Assembly (NCBI RefSeq): GCF_001673535.1
Contig: NZ_LZLY01000121.1
Span: forward strand, 1-64,000
Length of the DNA: 64,000 nucleotides
Reading direction: 5' to 3'
From: Mycobacterium sp. 1081908.1
GTDB lineage: Bacteria; Actinomycetota; Actinomycetes; Mycobacteriales; Mycobacteriaceae
The position numbers were made by a program, and so were the translations under genes. The notes under the pieces were generated by a model. It saw only the letters and a list, made by a program, of their open reading frames with translations, had not been told where the DNA came from and ran no database searches. Below, in pieces: positions 18,460 through 28,068 of this stretch (the stretch's first letter is position 1; each line of letters opens with the position of its first letter).

Positions 18460-21400
18460 GCGACCGCCCTGCCCGCGTCGAGCAGATCCGACAACGCCGC
18501 GACCAAGGACGGGGGCGGGCGCCAGCTGAACACCCCGGACGGATGCCCGTCGATCGCGGGCGTGTGCGCGCCGCACATCCCGCGCACGAAGAGGTAGAGG
18601 ATACCCCCGAGGTGCCGGGCCGGATCGTAGCCCGACACCCGCCACCGCAAGAACCGGTGCAGCACAACGCTGTACAACAGCGCCTGCAGCGGATAGTCCG
18701 AGTGCAGCATCGCCTCGACCAGCCGCGGCCGGTCGTAGTCGGCCGACGTCAGCGGCCGCTCCGGATCCCCCAGCCAGTTGGTCTTGTAGTCCACCACTAG
18801 ATAGCGATGCCCCGGGCCGTCGGGAATGCGTAACACCGCATCGACCGAGCCGGTGAGGTAGCCGCGCAACGACTGGACGCCCAGCGCCGGGCCCGTCAAC
18901 CGATCGGCGTAGGAGGCCAGCGCATCGTCGGCGGGCAGGTGCTCGCGCAACAACGTCCCCATGTCCGCCAGGAGAATCTCGGGTGTCGTCGCGCGCAGGT
19001 CGCCGCCGGCCAGCGGAAACTCGAAGTCCAACTCCCGCAATCGATCACGTAGGCCGATCCGCCGCAGCGTCAAACCGCCGGCCAGCGGGCCCAACGGGGT
19101 GTCGTGCATCGGCACCAGCGCCGCGGCCAGCACGTCGGGCGCCACGTCGACCGGCCACCATACCGAGTGCTCGCGGATCTGCGACTCCAGCTCCGCGCCC
19201 AGGTCGGCGGCCAGCGGGTCGGCGGTCTCCAGCACCGCGTGCACCAGCGTGCCGAACTTTGCGCCGGTAGGCAGGTCCGCCATCGGCGAGGGTATCGCCG
19301 GCCCGGATGCGTTCTGGATCAACGGGACCGCGCCGGATTCGTCGTCCAGCTCGGTGACCTCGGGCTCGCTGCTCACCCCGGTGGACTCGGCCACCCGGAT
19401 CAGACCGGAGTACGAGGTGCGCCGCCAGCCGGTGTCGATGGTGCGGTGGAAGTGGCGGTAGTCCAGGTTCGGGGGCACCGGCTCGGGCGGCATCGAGGGC
19501 AACGCCTCGGCCACCACCGACTCCTCGATCACCGGACCGCCCGCGGCCTCCCACTCGCGCAGCCGGGCCATCGCGTCGTCGTCGGAGATCTTCGCGGGCT
19601 CGCAGCGGTCGGGCACGCACGACTCTCCCGGCCGGCGGCCGCGCAGCAGCCGTGACAGGCCGCCGTTGGGTTCGTCGTAGGCCGGCGACCACCACGCCAC
19701 CACCTGCGACTGCGCGCGGGTCAACGCGACGTAGGTGAGCCGGCTGGCGTCGCCAGCGTCCTCCTGGCGTCCCAGCGCCTCGACCCTCGCGAAGTCGGGA
19801 CTGTCCCTGCCGCCGACGTGCAGGCAGCGGACCCTGTCGTCGTGGTACAGCACGATGTCGCGTTTCGGCACGCTGCGGTTGAAAGCGAACGGCAGGTACA
19901 CGATCGGGTACTGCAGCCCCTTGCTCACGTAGACCGTCATGATCTGAACGGCGGCCGCGTCGCTGTCGAGTCGCCGGTTGCGTTCGGTCGAGCCGCTGCG
20001 TTCGTCGCGCTGTCGGCGCAGCCAGTCGCGCAGCGCGGGCAGGCCGCAGTGCTCGCGGTGCGCGACGTCCTGTAGCAGCTGCGTGATGTGCGCCAGGTCG
20101 GTCAGGTGGCGCTCGCCGCCCTGCCAGGACAACACGCGATCACCCATGCCCCGCAACTTCGCGGCCTCGTAGATCGCCGCGACGCCGCGTTCGCGGGCGT
20201 GGCCCGCCCACTCCCGCAAGGTTTCCGCGACCCGATCGGTCAGCGCATCACCGCCGGCCGCCAGCGATTCGGCGGTCTCGCCGAAGAACATCGTCGCCGC
20301 CGCGGCGCGGACCATGCCCGGGCGATGCGGTTGGTCGAACGCCTCCAGCAGGCAGAGCCAATCCTCGGCGGCATCCGACGTGAAGACGTCGGAGTCGCCG
20401 GTGTACACCGCCGGAACGCCCGCGTCGCACAGCGCGCGAAAACATGCGCTGGCGTCCTTGTGCCGCTCCACGATCACGGCGATGTCGCGGGCCTGCAGCG
20501 GCCTACCGGCGAAGGTCGCGCCGCCGGCGAGCAGGGCGCGGATGTCGGCGGCCAGGTCCGCGCCGATGTGCCGCCGCAGATCGTCGATCGGCAGGTTGGC
20601 CAAACCCCTGCGCCCCAACGTCGTTCGCCGCACCACCCGCAACCGGAACGGATCGTTGCGCGGGGCGCCGGCGAAGCGAAGGTCCCGGTGATGCGCCTCG
20701 ACCTCGTTCACCACGATCGCGGGGTCGCCGAGCTGGGCGCCGCGCAGCACCACCTGCAGCCGGTCGACCAGCGCCGCGTCGCTGCGCCAGTTGGTGCCCA
20801 GCGTCTTCTTCTCGCCCGCGGTTTCGGCGGCCCGCAGGTACGTGTCGATGTCGCCGCCGCGGAACGCGTAGATAGCCTGCTTCGGGTCGCCGATCAGGAC
20901 GACGGTCGAGCACCCGCTGAACGCGCGATCGATGACCTGCCACTGCACCGGGTCGGTGTCCTGGAACTCGTCGACCATCACGATCGGCCAGCGTTGATGC
21001 ATCCGCACGCGGGCGGGCGACCCGTCGGTGGCCAGCGCGTCCGCCAGCCGACTCAGCAGGTCATCATAGCTCAGGACCCCCAGTTGCCGTTTGCGGGTAT
21101 CCAGCTCGGCCAGAACATGTTTCGCGAATCCGACGCACACCGCCGCCCGTGATCCGGGGGCGGGGTCGACGGGCCGCAGCTGCGCCGACGGGTTGTTGGC
21201 CACCTCGCGCGCCAGGCGCAGCGCATCGCGGTAGGCCAGCAGCGGATCGTCGCGCTGCTGACCGAAGTGGGCCAGGTACAAGTCGTCGACGATCTCGGTT
21301 ACGAGCTCGTCGAGGCTCTCGATCAGGGTCACGCTCGCGGCGGTGTCGCCGGCCACACCGAGCGAGCGCAACACCAGCTGGCAGAACTGGTGGGTGGTCG

Positions 21401-21752
21401 CGATCGTCGCCGCATCGAACCCGGCCAGCGCGTCACGCAGGCGCTGCTTGCGCAGCTCACGCTCGTCGTCGGTGCCGTCCAGCAGGTAGGCCACCAGTTC
21501 GTTGGCGCCCGCGCCGTCATCGAAAGCGGCTACGGCGTCGACGATTTGACATCGCACCCGCTCCCGCAGCTCCTGGCTGGCGGCCCGGCCGAAGGTGATG
21601 AGCAGCATCTGGTCCAGCGTCGCCGCGCCCTCGGCGAGGTAGCGGGTCACCAGGCCGGCCAGCGCGAAGGTCTTGCCGGTGCCCGCGCTGGCCTCCAGGA
21701 CCGTCGTCGAGCGGTCGGCGGGCAGCGGGCCGAGCAGGTCGAAGCGCTCCAT
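18456..21752 (-). CDS. recB: RecBCD enzyme subunit RecB (helicase-nuclease)
   Basis: RecB supplies the 3'-5' helicase and the only nuclease of RecBCD. The 1098-residue protein has Walker A EASAGTGKT at residues 20-28, motif II VDEFQDTD, motif III GDPKQAIYAFRGGD, motif VI VALTRAQ and a C-terminal nuclease domain with VVDYKTN (catalytic Asp and Lys) followed by the YPLQALLYSVVLHRF helix. The ATG at 21752 directly abuts the recC stop. The stop overlaps the recD start. Length and motif order are normal, so it should be active. Confidence 0.97.
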   Translation of the reverse strand: MERFDLLGPLPADRSTTVLEASAGTGKTFALAGLVTRYLAEGAATLDQMLLITFGRAASQELRERVRCQIVDAVAAFDDGAGANELVAYLLDGTDDERELRKQRLRDALAGFDAATIATTHQFCQLVLRSLGVAGDTAASVTLIESLDELVTEIVDDLYLAHFGQQRDDPLLAYRDALRLAREVANNPSAQLRPVDPAPGSRAAVCVGFAKHVLAELDTRKRQLGVLSYDDLLSRLADALATDGSPARVRMHQRWPIVMVDEFQDTDPVQWQVIDRAFSGCSTVVLIGDPKQAIYAFRGGDIDTYLRAAETAGEKKTLGTNWRSDAALVDRLQVVLRGAQLGDPAIVVNEVEAHHRDLRFAGAPRNDPFRLRVVRRTTLGRRGLANLPIDDLRRHIGADLAADIRALLAGGATFAGRPLQARDIAVIVERHKDASACFRALCDAGVPAVYTGDSDVFTSDAAEDWLCLLEAFDQPHRPGMVRAAAATMFFGETAESLAAGGDALTDRVAETLREWAGHARERGVAAIYEAAKLRGMGDRVLSWQGGERHLTDLAHITQLLQDVAHREHCGLPALRDWLRRQRDERSGSTERNRRLDSDAAAVQIMTVYVSKGLQYPIVYLPFAFNRSVPKRDIVLYHDDRVRCLHVGGRDSPDFARVEALGRQEDAGDASRLTYVALTRAQSQVVAWWSPAYDEPNGGLSRLLRGRRPGESCVPDRCEPAKISDDDAMARLREWEAAGGPVIEESVVAEALPSMPPEPVPPNLDYRHFHRTIDTGWRRTSYSGLIRVAESTGVSSEPEVTELDDESGAVPLIQNASGPAIPSPMADLPTGAKFGTLVHAVLETADPLAADLGAELESQIREHSVWWPVDVAPDVLAAALVPMHDTPLGPLAGGLTLRRIGLRDRLRELDFEFPLAGGDLRATTPEILLADMGTLLREHLPADDALASYADRLTGPALGVQSLRGYLTGSVDAVLRIPDGPGHRYLVVDYKTNWLGDPERPLTSADYDRPRLVEAMLHSDYPLQALLYSVVLHRFLRWRVSGYDPARHLGGILYLFVRGMCGAHTPAIDGHPSGVFSWRPPPSLVAALSDLLDAGRAVA

Positions 21753-24700
21753 CTAGCTCGGCCTCCGCTCGGCGCGCAGCATCGGCAGCCAGAGCCGGGC
21801 GGCGTAGGCGCCGAGCCGGTTGTCTTCGCCGTCGTACTCCTCGCCGGGGCGCGGAGCCTGCATCAGGGCCTCCAGTCGCGCGTCCCTGCCCCAGGCCCGC
21901 ACGTGGGCGGGGGCCTCGTTCTCGCCCGGATAGGTACCGGATTTCCACCGGTATTCGGCCTCGCGAACGGGATCGTCTCCGCAATGCCGGGCGGCCGCCC
22001 AGGCATAGGATGTCTTGACGGGCAACGGGATCGGCTCCCGGCGCCCGGCGTCGTAGATCGCGACCAGCTCACGCAGCACCTCGACCGCGTCCCCGGGCGG
22101 CCGCCCCAGCCCCTCCGACCGCGGGGCGGCCCCGCGCCTGGCGCGGCCGATGCACACCGCCGACCAGTCGCGGCCCGGCTCACGAGCGATCAACGCCAGC
22201 AACGGAATCCACGACTCGAGCAGGTGCTTGCCGTCCAGCCGGGAATAGGTGACCGACACCAGCCGATCGCCGTACACCGGCGACACCGTGCCGGTGAGCC
22301 GCCGCCCGGAGCCGAGCTCGATGTCGACGTCGTAGGCCCGGGCGTCCGCCCGGCGGAGCCGCAGCGCCTCTTTGGCGAGCACGGCGGCCTGGTCGCGAAT
22401 CTCGGTTGCCTTGCGCCACCCCAGCTGGCCCGGCGGCAGCGTGCCCCGGCGCCACTCGGCCTGCCGCGCGTCGTCGGGCGTCATGCCGCGCAGGATGTCG
22501 CCCAGCATCCGGTCGCCGACCGTCCACTCCTCGAGGGCGTTGAGGTCGACGGGCATGGCGTCCTGCACGCCGTCGACATCGCGGGGCAGCGTGAACTCCA
22601 GGGCGCGGAAGAAGCCCTTCACCGGGTCTTTGAAGAAGTCGACCAGGTCGGCGAGGATCACGTCCTCGGCGGAGGATGGCGGCAACGGCCCGGAGATGAA
22701 CCGGGGCCGCTCGCCCCGTTCGGCGCCGGCCACCCGCGCCGCCCGCAGCACGGTCGGGTCGAAGCTGAACGGAACCCTCGGCACCAGCTCGCCGGGCGTG
22801 ACGTTGCGAATGTCGAACGGCTGCAACGGATGTTCGACGAGGACGCGCTCGCGGGCGCCGTCCGGCACCGTCACGTCGAGCGTGTCCAGCAGTTCGGCCA
22901 GCGGCACCGCCGGCGGGCGCGGCTGACCGGAGTACTCGTTGGCGCCGGTGTAGGTGATCACCAGTTTTTCGGTGGCCGCGCCGATGGCGTCGAGGAGCAA
23001 TTGCCGGTCCTCCGAACGGATGTCGCGCTCACCGGTCATCGGGTTGCGGGCCAGCACGTCGTCGCCGTCGACCACGCCCAGGCGCGGGAACACGCCGTCG
23101 TCGAGCCCGACCAGGCACACCACCCGGTGCGGCACCGAACGCATCGGCACCATCGTGCACACCGTCAGCGTGCCGGTGCGGAAGTTGGCCCGGGTCGGTC
23201 GCCCGGAGAGGTGCCCGGCGAGCAGCGCGCTGACATCGGGCAGCCGCAACGCGGTGTCCGCGCGCGCCCCGGCGTCGGCGAGCACCTGGGCGAACTCACG
23301 GTGCAGCTGGCTGGTCTGCCACAGGTCCGCATCGTCGACGCGCGCCAGCAGGGCGATGCCCTCGGCCAGGGCGGCCAGCCACTCGCGCAACGGGCGCGCG
23401 CCGGCCAGCGAGTCGACGACATGCTGGAGCCGGCAGACGAATTCGGCCAATTGTCCGGCCAACTGGACGCGGTTGCTGCTGACATCGTCGAGGGGCAGCG
23501 TCGCGTCGATCCACGCGTGCGAGTCGTCGGACATCGCGACGCCGGTCAGCACCCGGTCGATGCCGAAACGCCAAGTGTTGTGCACGAAGTCGACGTGATA
23601 GGGCCGCCGGTGCTCCTGGTCGAAGCCCCACCGGATGTTCGCCTGCCGGACCCAACGGGCGATGGCCTCGAGGTCGTCATCGGTGAAACCGAAGCGGGCG
23701 CGCACCGGCGCGGCCTCGGCGAAGTCGAGCACCTCGCTGGCGGTCACCCGGCTGCCCGCCAGCGCCAGCAGCTGCGCGGCCACGCCGAGCAGCGGATTGG
23801 TCTGGATCGGTGAGCGGTCCGCGAGCCGAACCCTCAGGCGGTGGGCGGGATGCGCGCCGTACACCACGTCGCCGAGCCCGAAGTCGGCCACGATCAGCGG
23901 CGCGTAGGTCTCGATGTCCGGACACATCACCAGGATGTCGCGCGGCTGAAGCGTCGCGTCGTCCTGCAGCAGGCCGAGCAACACCTCGCGCAGCACGTCG
24001 ACCTGGCGGGCCGCGCCGTGACAGCTGTGTATCTGGACGGAGCGGTCGTCCGCGGCGAGCGTGCGCCCTTGGGGCCGAACGGCATTGGCCGCGATGTCGG
24101 ACTGCAGCCAGCCGAGCAGGGTGTCGGGGCGATCGCGGCCGGGCAGGTATTCGTCGGTCCGCGGATCCGCCGGCAGGCCGCGTTGCAGTTCGCGCAGGTC
24201 TCGCCCGAGCGTCGCCAGCAGCGGATGCCGCACCTCGCGGTGGCTGAAATCGGCACGGCGTGGAACCCCGCCGCGGGCGCCGGCCAGCGCCCGCCACATG
24301 CCGTCGCTGGGGTGGGGCAGCCACAGGTGCAGGTCGTGGTGGGTCGCCAGCGCGTCGAGCAGCTGCATGTCGGTGCACGCCAGGCGGGTGTGCCCGAACA
24401 GCGACAGCCGCGCCGGCAGGTCGCTCGGCCCTTCCCGCAGCCGCTCGACCGTCTTGCGGTGACGCACGTGCGGGGGATCGCTCGGCACGCGCCCGACCAG
24501 CGCCCGCCACAGTTCCGGCTGCCAGAGCAGGTCCTCGTCGAGGTCGCCCGCGTCGCCCTCCAGCCAGTCGGTGAGCAGCTGCGGGCGCTGCCGGGCGTAC
24601 GACGCGAACAACCCCGCCAGCCGGCGCGCCGTCGCATACCGCCGGGCCCGGCGCAGCTCCGACTCCTCGCCGGTGTGAAAGTGGCCCAAATGCGTTGCCA

Positions 24701-25037
24701 GCGTTGCACACCAAGGCTCGTCGAGGCTGCAGTCGATGACCTCCAGCAGCGGCCACGTCATTGCCCCCGGAGCCCACGGGTCGTCGGGTGTGCCGGTGAC
24801 CTCCGCGATCAGCGACGCCGGGCTGCGGAACGCCACGCCCGCGCACACCCCGTCGCCGCCGGTGGGACCCGACCCGAGCACGTGCGAGAGCCGCTGGCTG
24901 AGCCAGCGCTCCACACCCCGCGCGGGCACGAGCACCAGTTCCTCGGCGAACGGGTCGGTCTGGGGGGTGTTCAGCAGGGCGCCGAGAGCGTCGGCGAGCA
25001 GATCGGTGCGTTCGGCGCGGTGGAGATGGAGGGCCAT
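21753..25037 (-). CDS. recC: RecBCD enzyme subunit RecC
   Basis: RecC is the inactive helicase-nuclease homologue that splits the strands and scans for Chi-like sites. The 1094-residue protein begins MALHLHRAERTDLLADALGA and carries the family block LVPARGVERWLSQRL at about residues 37-51. No Walker A motif is present, as normal for RecC. The region VRPQGRTLAADDRSVQIHSCHG matches the conserved RecC middle. It is first in the operon, so its promoter should lie in the short gap before the divergent nitroreductase gene, though I see no convincing box. Confidence 0.95.
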   Translation of the reverse strand: MALHLHRAERTDLLADALGALLNTPQTDPFAEELVLVPARGVERWLSQRLSHVLGSGPTGGDGVCAGVAFRSPASLIAEVTGTPDDPWAPGAMTWPLLEVIDCSLDEPWCATLATHLGHFHTGEESELRRARRYATARRLAGLFASYARQRPQLLTDWLEGDAGDLDEDLLWQPELWRALVGRVPSDPPHVRHRKTVERLREGPSDLPARLSLFGHTRLACTDMQLLDALATHHDLHLWLPHPSDGMWRALAGARGGVPRRADFSHREVRHPLLATLGRDLRELQRGLPADPRTDEYLPGRDRPDTLLGWLQSDIAANAVRPQGRTLAADDRSVQIHSCHGAARQVDVLREVLLGLLQDDATLQPRDILVMCPDIETYAPLIVADFGLGDVVYGAHPAHRLRVRLADRSPIQTNPLLGVAAQLLALAGSRVTASEVLDFAEAAPVRARFGFTDDDLEAIARWVRQANIRWGFDQEHRRPYHVDFVHNTWRFGIDRVLTGVAMSDDSHAWIDATLPLDDVSSNRVQLAGQLAEFVCRLQHVVDSLAGARPLREWLAALAEGIALLARVDDADLWQTSQLHREFAQVLADAGARADTALRLPDVSALLAGHLSGRPTRANFRTGTLTVCTMVPMRSVPHRVVCLVGLDDGVFPRLGVVDGDDVLARNPMTGERDIRSEDRQLLLDAIGAATEKLVITYTGANEYSGQPRPPAVPLAELLDTLDVTVPDGARERVLVEHPLQPFDIRNVTPGELVPRVPFSFDPTVLRAARVAGAERGERPRFISGPLPPSSAEDVILADLVDFFKDPVKGFFRALEFTLPRDVDGVQDAMPVDLNALEEWTVGDRMLGDILRGMTPDDARQAEWRRGTLPPGQLGWRKATEIRDQAAVLAKEALRLRRADARAYDVDIELGSGRRLTGTVSPVYGDRLVSVTYSRLDGKHLLESWIPLLALIAREPGRDWSAVCIGRARRGAAPRSEGLGRPPGDAVEVLRELVAIYDAGRREPIPLPVKTSYAWAAARHCGDDPVREAEYRWKSGTYPGENEAPAHVRAWGRDARLEALMQAPRPGEEYDGEDNRLGAYAARLWLPMLRAERRPS

Positions 25038-25108
25038 TGCGCTGCCACCATAGAACGCCGCACCGACGGGCGGGGATGATTCCGCGCCGACATGCCGTTC
25101 GACATGGC

Positions 25109-25624
25109 ATGGAAGCTTGGGACGCGATCAGCGCGCGGCGCAATGTCCGGCAGTACCAGCCACAGCCGGTGTCCGAAGAGGACCTGAACCGCATCGCGGA
25201 GGCCGGCTGGCGGGCGCCGTCGGCGAAAAACCGGCAGCCGTGGGACTTCGTCATCGTCACGGATCGCGATCAGCTGCGCGAGCTGTCCACGGTCTGGCAG
25301 GGCGCCGGTCACATCGCCGCGGCCCCGGCCGCGATCGCGATCGTCGTGCCCGAGCCGCCGGACCGGCGCCGCCTCGTCACCGACACCTACGACATCGGCC
25401 AGGCCACGATGGCGATGATGATCGCGGCCACCGACCTGGGCATCGGGACGGGCCATTCGTCGGTGGGCGACCAGGACAAGGCCCGCGCCATCCTGGGCGT
25501 CCCCGACGACCACCAGGTGGCCTTCCTGCTCGGCATCGGGTATCCCGCCGACCGTCCGCTCACCCCGATCCGCAAGCCGAATCGGCGCCCATTCGCCGAG
25601 GTCGTTCATCGCGGGCGCTGGTGA
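25109..25624 (+). CDS. nitroreductase family FMN-dependent oxidoreductase
   Basis: A 171-residue protein of the nitroreductase fold. It starts MEAWDAISARRNVRQYQPQP, the typical xxAIxxRRSxRxF opening, then has GWRAPSAKNRQPWDFVIVTD, where the PSAxNxQPW motif contacts FMN, and the C-terminal GIGTGHSSVGDQDKARAILGV and LLGIGYPAD segments. ATG 25109 is chosen because it begins exactly at the family start; the frame extends upstream to 25037 but with non-coding character. It is divergent from recC. Its natural electron acceptor is not predictable. Confidence 0.87.
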   Translation: MEAWDAISARRNVRQYQPQPVSEEDLNRIAEAGWRAPSAKNRQPWDFVIVTDRDQLRELSTVWQGAGHIAAAPAAIAIVVPEPPDRRRLVTDTYDIGQATMAMMIAATDLGIGTGHSSVGDQDKARAILGVPDDHQVAFLLGIGYPADRPLTPIRKPNRRPFAEVVHRGRW

Positions 25625-25948
25625 CCCCGAGGGTCGAACCGAGCCGAACATGCTTGTGCTCGTGCATGATCACCGGGCCGACTATGGAATCGATGGATCT
25701 TTCCACACCATCTCGGCGCTGGCGAAACATCAAGCGCCGCAACTTCGGATGGTGCATGCGGTATGGCGGACCGTGGCTTTCGACTCGCCTCGTCACCGCC
25801 ACCAAACCGGGCTGAGGTTCGCCGCCGAATTTGATAGCGCATGCGATATCAAATTCGCGGAGCGTCTAATGATCCCGAGATCGCTGGGGCCGGCTACGGC
25901 TCTGGGCGTGCGCTGACACGAACCCACCAAACTGCAATCCTGATACGC
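25625..25948. other. intergenic region upstream of the cyanase gene
   Basis: These 324 bases hold no credible gene: short frames on both strands have no recognisable start, motif or codon bias. The one clear feature is the long palindrome at 25826-25857. A gene remnant cannot be excluded, because base composition here is somewhat less GC-rich than the flanks. Confidence 0.5.
25826..25857. promoter_or_regulatory. 32-base palindrome upstream of cynS, probable operator
   Basis: The arms CGAATTTGATA and TATCAAATTCG are perfect inverted repeats of 11 bases. The 10-base centre is itself palindromic (CGCATGCG) except for its outermost pair. Thirty of 32 bases thus fit dyad symmetry. It is AT-rich in a GC-rich genome and lies 91 bases before the cynS start, where an operator is expected. 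No regulator gene is adjacent. Confidence 0.6.
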
Positions 25949-26404
25949 ATGACCAGAAACGAACTCACCGAACAGGTCGTCGTCGCGCGGTTGGCCAAAG
26001 GGCTGACGTGGCAGGAGCTGGCCGACGCGATCGGCAGGCCGGTGCTATGGACCACGTCGGCCTTGCTCGGTCAGCACCCGATACCCGCCGAGCTCGGCAA
26101 GGTCCTCGTCGAAATGCTCGGTCTCGACGAGTCCGCGGTGCCCGTGCTGGCGGCCCCGCCGATGCGCGGCGGCCTGCCCACCGCCGTGCCGACCGATCCG
26201 ACCATCTACCGCTTCTACGAAGCCCTGCAGGTGTACGGCGGTGCCATCAAGGAAGTGATCCACGAGCAGTTCGGCGACGGCATCATGAGCGCGATCAACT
26301 TCAGCGTCGACCTGCAAAAGAGGCCGCACGCGTCCGGTGACCGGGTGGTGGTGACATTCGACGGGAAGTTCCTGCCCTACCAATGGGTCTCGGCGCAAGG
26401 GTGA
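25949..26404 (+). CDS. cynS: cyanate hydratase (cyanase)
   Basis: Cyanase converts cyanate and bicarbonate to ammonia and CO2 and works as a decamer. The 151-residue length is close to the family's usual 150-160. The N-terminal helical domain (VVARLAKGLTWQELADAIGR) is followed by the conserved C-terminal catalytic block: IYRFYEALQVYGGAIKEVIH contains the catalytic Arg and Glu, and GDGIMSAINFSVDLQK contains the catalytic Ser. The ATG at 25949 begins the family-typical N-terminus. It appears monocistronic; hairpins follow its stop. No cynT carbonic anhydrase or cynX transporter is adjacent. Confidence 0.95.
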   Translation: MTRNELTEQVVVARLAKGLTWQELADAIGRPVLWTTSALLGQHPIPAELGKVLVEMLGLDESAVPVLAAPPMRGGLPTAVPTDPTIYRFYEALQVYGGAIKEVIHEQFGDGIMSAINFSVDLQKRPHASGDRVVVTFDGKFLPYQWVSAQG

Positions 26405-26410
26405 AGTGAC

Positions 26411-26429
26411 GGCACGTCGCATACGTGCC
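26411..26429. terminator. short hairpin after cynS
   Basis: GGCACGT and ACGTGCC form a perfect 7-base stem with a 5-base loop, 7 bases after the cynS stop. There is no T run, but mycobacterial terminators often lack one. It precedes a second, longer hairpin. Confidence 0.4.
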
Positions 26430-26440
26430 ACACTTGCCGC

Positions 26441-26497
26441 GAGGAGGCGAGCAACGCGGTGGCCAGGTCTTTTACCTGCCACCGCGTTCGCCTCCTC
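26441..26497. terminator. long hairpin between the convergent cynS and echA3 genes
   Basis: The arm at 26441-26468 (GAGGAGGCGA, then ACGCGGTGG, then CAGGT) pairs with 26474-26497, giving about 24 pairs with small bulges of 3 and 1 bases around a 5-base CTTTT loop. Placed between two convergent stops, it most likely ends transcription in both directions. Confidence 0.6.
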
Positions 26498-26517
26498 AGT
26501 TCATCAGCGCCCGCGCC

Positions 26518-27213
26518 TCAGAGCCCGAACTCGGCCTCTATGCCGTCGATTCCGGCGCGGATGGCCGCCAGCGCGTCGGCGCGGGCGCGCAATTTGGTTG
26601 CGGCGTGGGCGTGCTGGTGCAGGCCGGCGAATTCGCGCGCGGCCTCCTCGGCGCGGCTGACCACCATCTCGGGCAGCACGATTTCGTCGACAAAGCCCGC
26701 CGCGAGGGCGGTTTCGCCGAAGAACGTCTTGGCCAGCCCGGCGGCCTGCTGATATGCGGACTGCGTCAGCCGCAGTTTCATGATCTCCAGCGCCGCGTAG
26801 GGGATGACCATGCCGATCGCGACTTCGTTGGCCTGGATGTTGTACGCGTGCGCGGCCACCCGGTGGTCGCCGGACGACAACAGGAACGCGCCCATCGCGA
26901 TGGCATGGCCGGTGCAGGCCATCACCACCGGCTTGGGGTAGGACAACAGCCGGTACGCCAGCTCGAAGCCGCCTCTGAGCATGTCGATCGCGGGCTGCGC
27001 CTGGCCCGAGGTCAGGATCTTCAGGTCGAAGCCGCCGCTGAACACCCGGTCGTTGCCGGTGATCACCAGCGCCCCGGCGTTGTCGCCGTCGGCCCGGTCG
27101 ATCGCCTCGTTGAGCGCCTGCTGCATGGTCGGGCCCAGCGCGTTGACCTTGCCGTCGTCCATCTTGATGACCGCGATGGAGTCCTGCTGGGTGTAGATGA
27201 CCGGGCCGCTCAT
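26518..27213 (-). CDS. echA3: crotonase-family protein EchA3
   Basis: A 231-residue crotonase-fold protein, the same length and position as Rv0632c (echA3). The first oxyanion segment is VFSGGFDLK (residues 57-65) and the second is GHAIAMGAFLLSSGDHRVA, where Ala-Met-Gly replaces the usual GGG and the first catalytic Glu is absent; NEVAIGMVIP follows with a Glu at the position of the second. Full hydratase activity is therefore not assured. It is read toward the cynS terminator, downstream of the Rv0633c homologue (27235), and may share its transcript. Confidence 0.88.
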   Translation of the reverse strand: MSGPVIYTQQDSIAVIKMDDGKVNALGPTMQQALNEAIDRADGDNAGALVITGNDRVFSGGFDLKILTSGQAQPAIDMLRGGFELAYRLLSYPKPVVMACTGHAIAMGAFLLSSGDHRVAAHAYNIQANEVAIGMVIPYAALEIMKLRLTQSAYQQAAGLAKTFFGETALAAGFVDEIVLPEMVVSRAEEAAREFAGLHQHAHAATKLRARADALAAIRAGIDGIEAEFGL

Positions 27214-27234
27214 TGGTGCTCCTTTGATCCCGCG

Positions 27235-28068
27235 TCAGACGTGCTGGCTGCGGTGTTTGGCCAGATCGGCTTCGGCGTTACCCCAGCGCAGGCTGACGTC
27301 GGTGGGCTGGTCGAGCAGCCGGGTGCGCCACCGGTCCTGGGTCTCCTGCACGGCGCCGTTGATCCGCTCGATCTCGCTGCGGAACACGTCCGGGCGGGTT
27401 TCCTTGCTCGCGTAGTGGAAGTAGGTCAGCAGGCCGCGCAGCAGCTCCAGCTTCTGCTTTTCCCGTTTCGCCAGGTCGTGCGTCGTCATCAACTCGATGC
27501 GCTGAACCGGCGGCAGCGCATCCCAGTCCAGCACCACGCTCGTCTGCAGGACGGGTCGCTCGCCCTGCCAGAACCGCCAACCGCGCGGCTTGTCCGGGCG
27601 GTCGTAATAGATCACCGACCCGGCGAAGCGAGATTCGATGCCGGTTCCGATTTCGGCGCGGTCGAGCGCCGAGTCCCACACCATGCGCCATTCCTGCCCG
27701 GGCGCGAGCACCGGCAACTCGCGCGGAAGCTGCAGTTCTACGACGTCGGCGTAGCCGTCGGCGGCGTTTTCGTATTCGGCCACCGTCGGCGGATTCGGAA
27801 ATGAAAAACGGATGTCGTAGGCCGCGGTCTGGCCGAAATTCCGGACTACGAGTTCGATCACGTGCCAGTCGGCCGAATGCGGCTCCATGAACATCGCGAC
27901 GTGGGGGCGGGTCCGCTCCGCGGCCACCCGCCGGTTGAGCCTGAGCTGGCGATTTGTGAAGATCAGCGCGACGACACCCAGCAGAATGGCGGCCCACGCC
28001 GCCCACGCCAACCAGGTGCTGGACCCCGCATTCGTCACCCCGTGCCAGCCGTCCTGGATCCACCCCAT
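27235..28068 (-). CDS. membrane-anchored conserved hypothetical protein (Rv0633c type)
   Basis: This 277-residue protein has one N-terminal membrane segment (WLAWAAWAAILLGVVALIFT, about residues 17-36), a basic stop-transfer, then a globular part. That part contains a beta-rich core (VIELVVRNFGQTAAYDIRF resembles proteins with an immunoglobulin-like strand pair) and a C-terminal charged helix (KREKQKLELLRGLLTYFHYA). ATG 28068 is preferred because GGAAGG lies 8 bases upstream; an in-frame GTG at 28077 also exists. The function is unknown. It keeps the Rv0632c-Rv0633c-Rv0634c order. Confidence 0.8.
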   Translation of the reverse strand: MGWIQDGWHGVTNAGSSTWLAWAAWAAILLGVVALIFTNRQLRLNRRVAAERTRPHVAMFMEPHSADWHVIELVVRNFGQTAAYDIRFSFPNPPTVAEYENAADGYADVVELQLPRELPVLAPGQEWRMVWDSALDRAEIGTGIESRFAGSVIYYDRPDKPRGWRFWQGERPVLQTSVVLDWDALPPVQRIELMTTHDLAKREKQKLELLRGLLTYFHYASKETRPDVFRSEIERINGAVQETQDRWRTRLLDQPTDVSLRWGNAEADLAKHRSQHV

